NCBI RefSeq assembly: GCF_004365175.1
Contig: NZ_SOCE01000001.1
Location: 2,219,154 to 2,283,153, forward strand
Reading direction: 5' to 3'
Length of the DNA stretch: 64,000 bases
Source: Kribbella voronezhensis
GTDB taxonomy: Bacteria > Actinomycetota > Actinomycetes > Propionibacteriales > Kribbellaceae
Shown piece after piece: positions 1-8,296 of the stretch. Numbering within the stretch: the first letter of the stretch is position 1; the number at the start of each line of letters is the position of its first letter. The position numbers and the translations under genes were made by a program. The notes under the pieces were generated by a model. It was not told the origin of the DNA and did no database searches. It saw nothing but the letters and a program-made list of their open reading frames with translations.

Positions 1-772
1 GCGAAGCAGGCTCCATCACCGCGAAGTCGACGCTGATCTTGCGCAGTCCCGGGTAGATCGCGCCGAGTTCGGCGTCGCGCTGCGGGGTGTCCCAGACCGC
101 CGCGACCTGGCGCAGTCGGGCGGCCGACTCCGGCAGCAGCGCGTCGAGCACGCTCAGCACGGTCTCGGCCCGCCAGACGAACATGCCGGAGTTCCACCAG
201 AACCGCCCGGTCGCCAGGTACTCCTCGGCGGTCGCGCGATCCGGCTTCTCCCGGAACCGGTCCACGACGTACGCCGAAGTGCCGTCGATGGCCGCACCGC
301 GTTCCACGTACCCGAGCCCGGTGTGCGGGTGGGTCGGCTCGATCCCGAAGGTGACCAGTGAGCGCGGCCGCTGCTCGACCAGCTCGAAGCCGCTCTCGAT
401 CGCGGCCCGGAACTCCGCCTCCGGCGTGATCAGGTGGTCCGAGCCGACGATCGCCAGCACCGCGTCGGGATCATGCCGGGCGACCACCGCCGAGGCCAGG
501 CCGACCGCGTTCGCCGTGTCCCGGCCGACCGGTTCGCCGATGATGTTGTGCTCGCCGAGCTCGGGGAGCTGCTCGCGGACCAGGTCCGTGTGGGCGGCCA
601 CCGTGCAGACGTAGATGTTGGCCGGGTCGACCAGGCCCGCGAGCCGGTCGTACGCCACTCGGAGCAGGGAGTTCCCCGCTGCCAGCGGGAGCACCTGCTT
701 GGGCTTGTCGACCCGGGACAACGGCCACAGCCGGGTCCCCGAACCGCCGGCCAGAATCACCACGTTTCGCAT
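1..772 (-). CDS. manC: Mannose-1-phosphate guanylyltransferase, C-terminus cut by window edge
   Basis: The protein makes GDP-mannose from mannose 1-phosphate and GTP in the cytoplasm, for mannosylated glycans and glycolipids. About 257 residues are visible. The N-terminus begins MRNVVILAGGSGTRLWPLSR, the GGSGTRLWP nucleotide-binding signature of the GMP family. Further on are a GSDHLI metal/sugar segment, the GYVERG region and FREKP. The C-terminal part lies beyond the left edge. The ATG at 772 was chosen because the signature begins at residue 8 and a TAGGGT hexamer lies 8 nt upstream, which suggests a leaderless message. It is transcribed away from the NAD kinase gene (97-bp gap, same strand). 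No type II isomerase fusion can be judged because the end is missing. Confidence 0.92.
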   Translation of the reverse strand, partial: MRNVVILAGGSGTRLWPLSRVDKPKQVLPLAAGNSLLRVAYDRLAGLVDPANIYVCTVAAHTDLVREQLPELGEHNIIGEPVGRDTANAVGLASAVVARHDPDAVLAIVGSDHLITPEAEFRAAIESGFELVEQRPRSLVTFGIEPTHPHTGLGYVERGAAIDGTSAYVVDRFREKPDRATAEEYLATGRFWWNSGMFVWRAETVLSVLDALLPESAARLRQVAAVWDTPQRDAELGAIYPGLRKISVDFAVMEPAS

Positions 773-780
773 GAGGACGA

Positions 781-786
781 ACCCTA
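781..786 (-). promoter_or_regulatory. Candidate -10 element (TAGGGT), leaderless manC
   Basis: On the minus strand TAGGGT is followed by 8 nt and then the manC ATG. No Shine-Dalgarno sequence is present. Its spacing matches about twenty other genes in this window. Confidence 0.55.
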
Positions 787-869
787 CCGGGCGAACCGAG
801 CCACCCGCCGCCGGAGCCGACCAGTAGCCAGCTGGTATCTAGTCAACCTGCGTTGGAACCGGATGGCAG

Positions 870-2009
870 CTAGTCAGCGGCGGGCGCCTCGGCCGGCGTA
901 CCGGCGGTGGGGCTGACCGGGCAGGGCACCGGCCGGGCGGTCTCCTCGGCCGCGGTACGAGCGGTCGGGATGCGCAGGTGGGCGAGGTCGGCGGGCACCG
1001 GGCTGTCGGGGACCCAGAAGCGGTCCGACTCGCCGTCGATACCGGTCGCGGGGGCGTCGGTGAGCCGGAAGCGGTCGCGCAGGCGCCCGTAGAAGTCGGT
1101 GGGACGAAGCCGGACCAGCCGAAGCCGCCGTACGGAGCCGTAGACGCCGATCCAGTCGCCCGGGTCGAGGATGCCGCGCAACTGACCGTCGATGCTGACC
1201 GCGGCCTGCCCCGAGTGCGGCAGCACCCGCAGCGCCACCGGCTCGTCCGGCGCCGCCACCACGGTCCGGTTGAAGGTCATGTGCGGCGCCACCGGCGTGA
1301 AGACGACCGCCTCCAGGTTCGGCGACAACACCGGCCCACCGGCCGCGAAGCTGTACGCCGTACTGCCGGTCGGCGTCGCCACGATCAACGCGTCAGCCGA
1401 GTACGACGCCAGCAGTCGCCCGGCCAGGTAGACGCCGATGCTGACCTGGTGGTCGCGGGCCAGCTTCTCCAGCACCACGTCGTTCAGCGCGGTCACGTCG
1501 AGAGCCACGCCCCAGCCGTCGCCCTCGACGGTCTCCGGCCGCACCGAGGGCGGCGGGAGCGCGGGACCGTGGCCGTACCGCAGCAGCGCGTCGATCCCGG
1601 TCGGGATCTCCAGCGGCCGCGAGGCGCGCATGGTGAGCGTCATCCGCTCCTCGATGGTGGCGCCGCCGTGGTGGACCGCTTCCAGCGCCTCTTCGACGTC
1701 GCTGCACGCCACCTCGGTCAGGAAGCCCACCTTGCCGAGGTCGACGCCCAGGACGGCGGCGTCGTTCTTCGCCGCGATCCGGGCACCGCGCAGGAAGGTG
1801 CCGTCGCCGCCGAGGGTGACGACCAGGTCGGGATTGCCGGCGTGGTGCAACTCGTCCATCCCGCCGCGGCGGCCCTCGTGCTGCTTCCAGACATCGATGT
1901 CGGTACAGCCGATGTCATGCCGGCGGCACCAGTCACGGACCACCTCGGCAGCCTGGACGGCGAGCGGGCGGCCTTGGTGCACAACGAGACCGAGACGACT
2001 GACAGGCAC
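870..2009 (-). CDS. nadK: NAD kinase
   Basis: ATP- (or polyphosphate-) dependent phosphorylation of NAD to NADP. The diagnostic GGDGT motif is at residues 67-71 (VVTLGGDGTFLRGA). A NDVVLEK segment and a TPTGSTAYSFAAGGP segment follow, both typical of the NAD-binding half of the family. The protein has 379 residues; the last 70 or so form a Pro/Ala-rich tail beyond the usual fold of about 300 residues. The GTG start is preceded by a good GGAGGAG ribosome site. The gene stands alone between manC and a pair of CNNM-type membrane genes. In many actinobacteria nadK sits beside recN; recN is not seen here. Confidence 0.93.
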   Translation of the reverse strand: MPVSRLGLVVHQGRPLAVQAAEVVRDWCRRHDIGCTDIDVWKQHEGRRGGMDELHHAGNPDLVVTLGGDGTFLRGARIAAKNDAAVLGVDLGKVGFLTEVACSDVEEALEAVHHGGATIEERMTLTMRASRPLEIPTGIDALLRYGHGPALPPPSVRPETVEGDGWGVALDVTALNDVVLEKLARDHQVSIGVYLAGRLLASYSADALIVATPTGSTAYSFAAGGPVLSPNLEAVVFTPVAPHMTFNRTVVAAPDEPVALRVLPHSGQAAVSIDGQLRGILDPGDWIGVYGSVRRLRLVRLRPTDFYGRLRDRFRLTDAPATGIDGESDRFWVPDSPVPADLAHLRIPTARTAAEETARPVPCPVSPTAGTPAEAPAAD

Positions 2010-2096
2010 TGTTCTACTCCTCCGACTGGTTGCGACAACGGTAGTCCGCCCGTGCCGCGGGACCGGGAGAGCTGCTCCGCCGCGAGACCCGAGGGC

Positions 2097-3161
2097 TCAG
2101 CCGGGCGGCCGGCGGGTGGCGCTGATGATCGGATCGGTCTCGTCGTCGAACTCGCCGATGACCTCTTCCAGCAGATCCTCGAGAGCGACCACGCCGATCG
2201 GTTCGGAACCCTCCTCGACGACGGCCAACTGGGAGCGTTCGGTCCGCATGAGGCGGATCGCCGCGGCGACCGGAGTACCGGCCGGCAGCCGGAGCGGCTC
2301 GGTCATCAGCTCGGCGGCGCGAAGCGTGTGACCGCCTCCGGTCGTCGCGCGGGCCGCGTCGCGGACGTGCACGATGCCGCAGATCGCAGTACCGGAGCTG
2401 ACCACGGCGAGCCGCGAGCGTCCCTCGCGCCGGCTGACCAGTTCGACCTCGCGGGCCGGCGCGGAAGCCGGCACGGTGGACAGCCGCGAGGTCGGCGTCA
2501 TCACCTGGTCGACCGTGGTGTTCTGCAGGGTGAGCATCGCGGTGAGCAGCTCGTGCTCGGGCGCCGGCAGCGTGCCGTGTTCGGCGGACGACTCGATCAG
2601 CAGCCGCAGCTCGTCCGGACCATGGGCATTCGCGAGCTCGTTCTGCGGCGTCACCTTGAGCAGCCGTACGCACGCGTTCGCCAGCGTGTTCAGTACGACG
2701 AGCAGCGGCCGGAAGACGAAGGTGAACCCGCGGAACGGCATCGCCAGCAGCAATGCCGACCGCTCGGGATCGCTGATCGCCCACGACTTCGGTGCCATCT
2801 CGCCCAGCAACACGTGCAGCAGGCCGACGCCGCCGACGGCGAGGATCAACGCGATCACCTCGCCGACGCCGTCCGGCACCCCGATCAGCTCGAACAACGG
2901 ATGCAGCAGCTGCGCGACCGCGGGCTCGGACAGCGACCCGAGACCCAGCGTGCACAAGGTGATCCCGAGCTGCGCGCCCGCGAGCATCAACGACAGCTCA
3001 CTGATTCCGGCAAGGGCAGCACGCGCCGTACGCCGGCCCTCGGCCGCGAACTGTTCGAGCCGGTGCCGCTTCGACGCGACCAGCGCGAACTCGGCGGCGA
3101 CGAAGAACCCGTTGAAAACAAGGAGCAGCAGCGAGATCAGGAGAGCGACGGCGGTGTTCAC
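2097..3161 (-). CDS. CNNM/CorC-type membrane protein with DUF21 and CBS domains (short form)
   Basis: This 354-residue protein belongs to the CNNM/CorC (HlyC-like) group linked to divalent cation efflux or tolerance. The N-terminal half (about residues 1-180) is a DUF21 membrane domain with several hydrophobic segments, beginning at residues 5-25. A tandem CBS pair follows (about 200-340), containing VMTPTSRL and an IGVVALEDLLEEVIGE end. It stops just after the CBS pair and lacks the C-terminal CorC_HlyC domain that its neighbour has. Its start overlaps the stop of the upstream paralogue by 4 bp (ATGA), so the two are translationally coupled and probably act as a pair. Transport substrate is not shown by the sequence. 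Confidence 0.88.
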   Translation of the reverse strand: MNTAVALLISLLLLVFNGFFVAAEFALVASKRHRLEQFAAEGRRTARAALAGISELSLMLAGAQLGITLCTLGLGSLSEPAVAQLLHPLFELIGVPDGVGEVIALILAVGGVGLLHVLLGEMAPKSWAISDPERSALLLAMPFRGFTFVFRPLLVVLNTLANACVRLLKVTPQNELANAHGPDELRLLIESSAEHGTLPAPEHELLTAMLTLQNTTVDQVMTPTSRLSTVPASAPAREVELVSRREGRSRLAVVSSGTAICGIVHVRDAARATTGGGHTLRAAELMTEPLRLPAGTPVAAAIRLMRTERSQLAVVEEGSEPIGVVALEDLLEEVIGEFDDETDPIISATRRPPG

Positions 3162-4495
3162 GAGAGCCTCTCCAGGACGACAAGGCCGGGGACATGCCGC
3201 AGTACCGTCTGCACTGTCAGTTTGCCGTGCTCGCGGGGTGCGGGGCGGCCGTCGTGGTCGAAGCGCTGCGGCAGCTCCACGACCACCTCGTCGCCGACCA
3301 CCGGGATCCGCCCGAGCCGGGCCATCACCAGTCCGGACACGGTGTCGTAGTCGTCGCCGTCCGGCAGAGCGATCCCGGTCGCCTCCATCACCTCGTCGAG
3401 ACGCCGGCGACCGGGCACGACCCAGGTCCCGTCCGGGTTGGCCAGCAGCCCGGCTTCGGGAAGGTCGTCCTCGTCGCGGATCTCGCCGACCAGTTCCTCG
3501 GCGATGTCCTCCAGCGACACCACGCCGGCGAACCCGCCGAACTCGTCCACGACGATCGCGAGCTGGCGATGCGCCGTCCGGAGCTGCTCGAGCACGCCGG
3601 GCAGCGAGAGGGTGGCCGGTACGACGACCGGCGGTGCCGCCAGCGACCCGATCGTGACGTGCGAACGGTCGGCCGGTTCGACCTCGACCACGTCGCCGAT
3701 CGCGATCACGCCGACCACCTCGTCCACCGAGGCGGCGATCACCGGGAACCGGCTGTGCCCGGAGTCGAGCAGTTCGACCACCCTGGTCAGCGGGTCGTCG
3801 GTGTGCACGGTGATCACGTCGACGCGCGGGATCATCACCTCGGCGGCGATCCGGCCGCGGAAGTCGAGGCCGCGATCGAGCAGCCGGGTGGTGTCCTCGT
3901 CCAGCAGGCCCTGCTCGTACGACGTGGCGATGATCCGGTCCAGCTCCTGGGCGGTGGCGCCCTGCGGAAGCTCCTCGACCGGCTCGATCCCGACCCGGCG
4001 CAGGATCCGGTTCGACGCGGTGTCGAAGAGGCGGATCAGCGGGCCGGCCACGGTCAGGTAGATCAGGGTGGACCGGGACAGCCGCAGCGCCAGCGCCTCG
4101 GCCCGGGCGATCGCCAGGTTCTTCGGGGCCAGCTCACCGAGCACCATCTGGATGATCGTTGCCAGTAGCAACGCAAGGATCACCGAGACCGACAACGACA
4201 CACTCTTGGGGAGACCGGCCGAACCGAGCAGGTTCTCCAGCCCCGTGCCGAGGTAAGGCTGGGCGACGTAGCCGGCGAGCAGCGCCGTGACGGTGATCCC
4301 GACCTGCGCGCCGGACAGCACGAACGAGAGCCGCGAGGTGACCTCGAGCGCCCGTACGGCGGCTGCGTCACCCGCCTCGGCGAGACCTTGAAGCCGGTTC
4401 CGGTCCACCGCGACGTAGGAGAACTCCTGCGCCACGAAGTACCCGGTGGCCACGGTCAGCGCCAGGATGAGCGCCAGCCCGACCACGATCAACAT
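3158..4495 (-). CDS. CNNM/CorC-type membrane protein with DUF21, CBS and CorC_HlyC domains (long form)
   Basis: This 445-residue paralogue of the next gene has a DUF21 membrane domain (residues 1-190), a CBS pair (about 210-340, with VMIPRVDVITVH and FAGVVSLEDIAEELVGEI), and then a CorC_HlyC C-terminal domain that starts near GTWVVPGRRRLDEV. These proteins are associated with magnesium/cobalt homeostasis. The tandem long-plus-short arrangement with a 4-bp overlap is a common actinobacterial layout. The ATG at 4495 has TAAGGT 6 nt upstream and no ribosome site, so the message is probably leaderless. Confidence 0.9.
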   Translation of the reverse strand: MLIVVGLALILALTVATGYFVAQEFSYVAVDRNRLQGLAEAGDAAAVRALEVTSRLSFVLSGAQVGITVTALLAGYVAQPYLGTGLENLLGSAGLPKSVSLSVSVILALLLATIIQMVLGELAPKNLAIARAEALALRLSRSTLIYLTVAGPLIRLFDTASNRILRRVGIEPVEELPQGATAQELDRIIATSYEQGLLDEDTTRLLDRGLDFRGRIAAEVMIPRVDVITVHTDDPLTRVVELLDSGHSRFPVIAASVDEVVGVIAIGDVVEVEPADRSHVTIGSLAAPPVVVPATLSLPGVLEQLRTAHRQLAIVVDEFGGFAGVVSLEDIAEELVGEIRDEDDLPEAGLLANPDGTWVVPGRRRLDEVMEATGIALPDGDDYDTVSGLVMARLGRIPVVGDEVVVELPQRFDHDGRPAPREHGKLTVQTVLRHVPGLVVLERLS

Positions 4496-4501
4496 GCGCC
4501 G

Positions 4502-4507
4502 ACCTTA
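4502..4507 (-). promoter_or_regulatory. Candidate -10 element (TAAGGT), CNNM operon
   Basis: On the minus strand TAAGGT lies 6 nt before the ATG of the long CNNM gene. It is the only promoter-like hexamer next to the start and fits the leaderless pattern seen across the window. Confidence 0.5.
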
Positions 4508-4556
4508 CGAGGACTCCGGGGTCCACGGGATCGCGGGGGTCCTGGAGTCTCGTCGC

Positions 4557-5477
4557 TCACCCGCGCTCGAGCAGAGCCTCGGACACCGCCCACAAGCGCT
4601 CGGCGTTGTCCGGGTCAACGGCGTACCGCGCCACGCCGTACAGGGTTCCGCTGCGCCGATCGAGCACCTCAGCCTCGTTGCAGTCGTTGAAGTAGCGGCC
4701 GCCAACCCCTTCCAGCAAAGGAGAAGCAGCGAGCAGGACCGAGGTCGCCGCGCCTTGCTCGACAGTCTTGAACATCTCCGGCGGCGTCTTACCACTCCCC
4801 CGTCCATCGGTGTGCCGCTGCAGGTTGGTGTAGATCGCCCCGGGCATCAGGGCGTTGGCGGTGATCCCGTCCGCGGCCCAGCGACGACTCGCCTCGACGG
4901 CGAACAGCACGTTCGCCGTCTTCGACTGCCCGTAGGCCAGCCAGCGGTCGTACGGCCGGAAGTCGAAGTTCAGGTCGTCGAACACCACCGGCGAGAGCTG
5001 ATGACCGGACGAGCTGACCACGACAAGCCTGGCATCGCCCGCAGCGGCCAGCGCCCCGTGCAGCCCAGTCGCCAGCGCGAAGTGCCCGAGGTGGTTGGTC
5101 GCGAACTGCAACTCCCATCCCTGCTCGGTGTACTCCTCCGGGCAGGCCATCACCCCGGCGTTGGCGATCAGGACGTCGAGCGGACCTTGCCAGTCGGCGG
5201 CGAACCTGCGCACCGACGCGAGGCTCGTCAGGTCGAGCTCCGCGACGTGGACCCTTTCGTTGCCCGTGGTTGCAGTGAGGTCCTTGGCGGTCCGCTCCCC
5301 TGCGGCGATGTCCCGTACGGCGAGGGTCACCTCCGCGCGGGCCGACGCCAAGGCGCGCGCCGTCTCGACGCCGATGCCGGACGAACCGCCGGTGACAACC
5401 ACTCGGCGGCCGTCGAGGTCCACCCCGCGGACGACGTCAGCGGCAGTGCTGGTGAAGCCGAACGGCGTCCTGATCAT
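4557..5477 (-). CDS. Short-chain dehydrogenase/reductase (WW-oxidoreductase/retinol-dehydrogenase-like)
   Basis: NAD(P)-dependent oxidoreductase of 306 residues. It has the TGGSSGIG cofactor motif near residue 30, an NAGV segment, a VVSSSG catalytic serine and a YGQSK (YxxxK) catalytic pair. The FATNHLGHFAL stretch is typical of the retinol-dehydrogenase/protochlorophyllide-reductase-like SDRs. The substrate is unknown. The ATG at 5477 overlaps the stop of the upstream SDR by 4 bp (ATGA), so the two form an operon. An open frame continues upstream of this ATG, but it runs antisense-like through the next gene and has no SDR similarity, so the later start was taken. Confidence 0.88.
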   Translation of the reverse strand: MIRTPFGFTSTAADVVRGVDLDGRRVVVTGGSSGIGVETARALASARAEVTLAVRDIAAGERTAKDLTATTGNERVHVAELDLTSLASVRRFAADWQGPLDVLIANAGVMACPEEYTEQGWELQFATNHLGHFALATGLHGALAAAGDARLVVVSSSGHQLSPVVFDDLNFDFRPYDRWLAYGQSKTANVLFAVEASRRWAADGITANALMPGAIYTNLQRHTDGRGSGKTPPEMFKTVEQGAATSVLLAASPLLEGVGGRYFNDCNEAEVLDRRSGTLYGVARYAVDPDNAERLWAVSEALLERG

Positions 5478-6322
5478 GCTGACGCCTCCACCGACCCCGT
5501 CCACGAAAGCACCTGATGGTCGCGGATCAGTTCGCCGTACGTCGCCGGGTCGACCCGGTCGGCGAGGACGAGATCGACGATCGGTACGGCGGCTTCGGCC
5601 GGCGTCCTGGCCCCGCTGAAGTCGTCGAACCAAGGCCGGGAGGCGCGGGTGTCGACGAGGCCGGGACAGACCGAGGCGATCAGCGTGTTCTGGGCCAGAT
5701 CCGTGGCCCGCCGTTGCGCGGCGACGGCCCGTACGGCGGCGACCTGGCCGACCTTGGAGGGCAGGTTGACCCACTCCGGCCAGCCTTGCCCGGCGGCCGT
5801 TCCGGCGTGGATCGACTGCCGCCACTCTTCGACGGTCCGCTCGATCTGCTCGAACGACGGACCGTCGAACAGCGGGTGCAGCTTCGGGTCGAGTTGGTCG
5901 AGGGTGCCGAGCGAACTCGCGACGACGATCAGCCGGCCACCGGGCCGGAGTACCGGAGCGAGGGAACGGAGTACGGAGTGCGTGCCGCCGTTCGCGACCG
6001 CGATGAACTGGTCGGCCTGTTCGGCCTGCGGCCGGTCGGGACTGAGCGGGGCGATGGCGTTGGAGATGACGATGTCGACACCGCCGTACTGCGTTTGCAG
6101 GTCGGCCGCCAACTCGGCGACGGCCGTGGGATCGCTGACGTCGAGCACGCGGCCTTCGACCTGCGCGACACCGTGCACCCGGGCGGCGGCTTCGGCGACC
6201 CGCTCGGCATTGCGGCTGGTGAGGAGGACGAGGTCCTCGGGGTTCATCCGGGCGGCGAGTTCTTCGACCAGGGCGAAGCCGAGGCCCTGGTTCGCGCCGG
6301 TGACTACTGCGATGCGTCTCAT
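5474..6322 (-). CDS. SDR-fold protein without the usual catalytic tyrosine
   Basis: 282 residues, carbonyl-reductase-like SDR. The cofactor motif TGANQGLG is intact at residues 8-15. A serine-containing segment (VVASSLGTL) is present, but where the YxxxK pair is expected the sequence reads NLPSKVGQ: the lysine is kept and the tyrosine is replaced by asparagine. It may be a non-catalytic or altered SDR, or use another residue. It is first in a two-SDR operon and divergent from a LysR regulator (71 bp between starts), which suggests LysR control. The start has TACCGT 7 nt upstream. Confidence 0.83.
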   Translation of the reverse strand: MRRIAVVTGANQGLGFALVEELAARMNPEDLVLLTSRNAERVAEAAARVHGVAQVEGRVLDVSDPTAVAELAADLQTQYGGVDIVISNAIAPLSPDRPQAEQADQFIAVANGGTHSVLRSLAPVLRPGGRLIVVASSLGTLDQLDPKLHPLFDGPSFEQIERTVEEWRQSIHAGTAAGQGWPEWVNLPSKVGQVAAVRAVAAQRRATDLAQNTLIASVCPGLVDTRASRPWFDDFSGARTPAEAAVPIVDLVLADRVDPATYGELIRDHQVLSWTGSVEASA

Positions 6323-6329
6323 GGAAGCA

Positions 6330-6335
6330 ACGGTA
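6330..6335 (-). promoter_or_regulatory. Candidate -10 element (TACCGT), SDR operon
   Basis: TACCGT on the minus strand, then 7 nt, then the SDR ATG. It lies in the 71-bp divergent region shared with the LysR gene, where a LysR-type regulator would be expected to bind. Confidence 0.5.
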
Positions 6336-6393
6336 GGAACGAGTCAGCCATGATTCCAACGAGACTTCGGCACAGGTAGCATGCGGAAAAGTC

Positions 6394-7308
6394 ATGGACT
6401 TCACCGACGTCTCCCTGGTCGCGCTGCGGGTCTTCCGCGAGGTCGCCGAGCGCGGCACGTTCACGGCCGCGGCGACCGCGCTCGGCTACACCCAGTCCGC
6501 GGTCTCCCGGCAGATCGCCTCGATCGAGCGCGCCGCCCAGGCCCCGCTGCTGGAACGCCGCCGCGAAGGCGTCCGGCTGACGCCGGCAGGACAGGTCGTA
6601 CTCCGAACCGCGGCGCGCGTCCTCGACCAGCTCGACACGACCGCGCGCGAACTCGCCGGCCTGCCCGCGGAGGCCGGCAAGGTCCGGCTCGGCTGGTTCC
6701 CGAGCGCGGGCGCCGTACTGGTGCCGAAGGCAATCAGTGCGCTGCGGCGAAATCACCCGGCGCTCGAGGTCACGTCACGCGAGGGATCGACGCCGGCGCT
6801 GGTCCGGGCGTTGCGGGCCGGCAGCGTCGACCTTGCTCTGCTCGCCTCGGCGCCACCGTTCCGGCCGGCAGATGCCGAGTCACCCGCCTTCCAGCTCCAG
6901 GTGATGGTCGAGCGGGCGCTGTGCCTCGCCGTACCGGCTGGTCATCCACTGGCGGGTGGGGAGGCGATCGACTTCGCCGAGTTGCGCGGGCAGCGATGGA
7001 TCGCCGGGCCTGCCTCGGGCGAGGACAAGCTGATGGGGGTCTGGCCGGGACTCGACGAGCGGCCCGAGATCGCCCACACAGCCCGGGATTGGCTGGCCAA
7101 GCTGCACCTGGTCGCCGCGGGCGCAGGCATCACCACGGTGCCCCCTTCGCTCGCAGGCGCCGCGCCGGCCGGCGTACGCATCCTGCCGGTCCATGGCGGC
7201 CCACAGGAACTCCGCCGGATCGTCGTGGCACGGCTTCCCGGCCCGGTCGCGACCCCAGTGGCCCAGCTGATCGACGCGCTCCGTACCGCGGCCGCCGTGG
7301 CGGGTTGA
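6394..7308 (+). CDS. LysR-family transcriptional regulator
   Basis: 304 residues. The N-terminal winged helix-turn-helix (about residues 1-62) carries FREVAERGTFTAAATALGYT and QSAVSRQIASIE, the classic LysR recognition region. An effector-binding domain occupies about 90-300. It is divergent from the two-SDR operon, the usual arrangement for a LysR gene and its target. A TAGCAT hexamer 11 nt upstream of the ATG could be its -10. It converges on tatA with only 4 bp between stops and no terminator visible. Confidence 0.9.
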   Translation: MDFTDVSLVALRVFREVAERGTFTAAATALGYTQSAVSRQIASIERAAQAPLLERRREGVRLTPAGQVVLRTAARVLDQLDTTARELAGLPAEAGKVRLGWFPSAGAVLVPKAISALRRNHPALEVTSREGSTPALVRALRAGSVDLALLASAPPFRPADAESPAFQLQVMVERALCLAVPAGHPLAGGEAIDFAELRGQRWIAGPASGEDKLMGVWPGLDERPEIAHTARDWLAKLHLVAAGAGITTVPPSLAGAAPAGVRILPVHGGPQELRRIVVARLPGPVATPVAQLIDALRTAAAVAG

Positions 7309-7312
7309 GGAC

Positions 7313-7522
7313 TCAGACCGGCGGGCTGTCCTGTTTGGGCTTGGCGGCCTCGTCCTCGGCGGGCGACTCGTCGTCCCCGTTCTTGATCTTCTTGAACTCG
7401 GTCAGCGCGCGAGCCGTGTTGCGGGTCAGCTCGGGCAGCTTGTTCGCACCGAACACCAGCACCACGATCACCAGGATGACGATCCACTCGCCACCCTCGG
7501 GCATCGCCAGCAGTGCAGCCAT
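7313..7522 (-). CDS. tatA: Sec-independent protein translocase subunit TatA
   Basis: 69 residues: a short N-terminal segment, one hydrophobic helix (EWIVILVIVVLVFGANKLPE, about residues 12-31), the FGANKLPEL hinge, then an amphipathic region and an acidic/Lys-rich tail. This is the TatA/E plan for pore formation in twin-arginine export across the cytoplasmic membrane. The start at 7522 has an AGAGGA ribosome site 5 nt upstream. TatB and TatC are not in the window, so this copy stands apart from the rest of the pathway. Confidence 0.9.
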   Translation of the reverse strand: MAALLAMPEGGEWIVILVIVVLVFGANKLPELTRNTARALTEFKKIKNGDDESPAEDEAAKPKQDSPPV

Positions 7523-7599
7523 GACAGTCCTCTTTCTCGGAACCCCGGACAACGGTACGCCTGGGAGGAAAGGGCACGCATCCCCGACCACGCACGACA

Positions 7600-7605
7600 T
7601 AGGGT
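7600..7605 (+). promoter_or_regulatory. Candidate -10 element (TAGGGT), TIGR03089 gene
   Basis: TAGGGT, then the 7 nt TGCGCTC, then ATG. There is no ribosome site, which is consistent with a leaderless message. Confidence 0.55.
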
Positions 7606-7612
7606 TGCGCTC

Positions 7613-8296
7613 ATGGCCGCAACGCTTCCCGAACTCTTCAGCGCCGCGGTCCGCCGCGACGGCGCCAGTCCGTTCCTCACGTACTACGACGACGCGTCCG
7701 GCGAGCGGATCGAGCTGAGCGCGCTCACCACCGCCAACTGGGTGGCGAAGACAGCGAACCTGCTCGTCGACGAGTACGACCTGGAAGCCGGCGAGACCGT
7801 CGCCATCGGACTGCCACCGCACTGGCTCGGTGTCGTCTGGGCGCTGTCCACCTGGTCGGCAGGCGCGAGCCTGACCAGCGGCGAGGGCGCGATCGCGATC
7901 ACCGGACCCGACTTCGGCCTCCGCGGCAGCCGCGAGACGATCGCGTCCGCGCTGCTCCCGCTCGGCGGCCGGTTCCGGGAGCCGATTCCGGACGACGTGC
8001 ACGACTACGGCGCAGAGGTCTACAACCACCCTGACGTCTTCGTCCCCTTCGACCCACCCGCGGCCGACTCCCCGGCGTACGACACGAGCACGCACGCGGA
8101 CCTGATCGCCGCCGCGAAGCCGGTCGCCGAGCGGGTGCTGACGACAGCGAGCCTGGTCAGCCCGGAAGGCATCGGCACGCTGGTCGGAGTGATCGCGGCC
8201 GGCGGCTCGATCGTGCTCTGCCGCAACCTGGACGAGGCGAAGCTGGACCGGCGGATCGCCGACGAGAAGGTCGATCGAGTCTTGGAGGACAACTGA
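7613..8296 (+). CDS. TIGR03089-family protein
   Basis: 227 residues. It matches the actinobacterial TIGR03089 family, which resembles the N-terminal part of AMP-forming acyl ligases (LTYYDD, ANWVAKTANLLVDE and GLPPHWLGVVWAL segments) but lacks the ATP-binding and C-terminal lid domains. The function is unknown. The gene overlaps the following SDR gene by one base (TGATG), so the two are likely coupled. In other actinobacteria this family usually lies near sugar-nucleotide and LCP genes, which fits the wider neighbourhood here. Confidence 0.82.
   Translation: MAATLPELFSAAVRRDGASPFLTYYDDASGERIELSALTTANWVAKTANLLVDEYDLEAGETVAIGLPPHWLGVVWALSTWSAGASLTSGEGAIAITGPDFGLRGSRETIASALLPLGGRFREPIPDDVHDYGAEVYNHPDVFVPFDPPAADSPAYDTSTHADLIAAAKPVAERVLTTASLVSPEGIGTLVGVIAAGGSIVLCRNLDEAKLDRRIADEKVDRVLEDN

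Noticed and set aside
978..3350. Long plus-strand open frame across NAD kinase and CNNM genes
   Set aside because: Its translation is Arg/His/Gln-rich with no domain, and it runs opposite to two recognisable genes. Such frames are common in GC-rich DNA.
4557..6464. A single 635-residue minus-strand frame covering both SDR genes
   Set aside because: Only the last 306 codons look like an SDR; the N-terminal half overlaps the other SDR in a different frame and is low-complexity.
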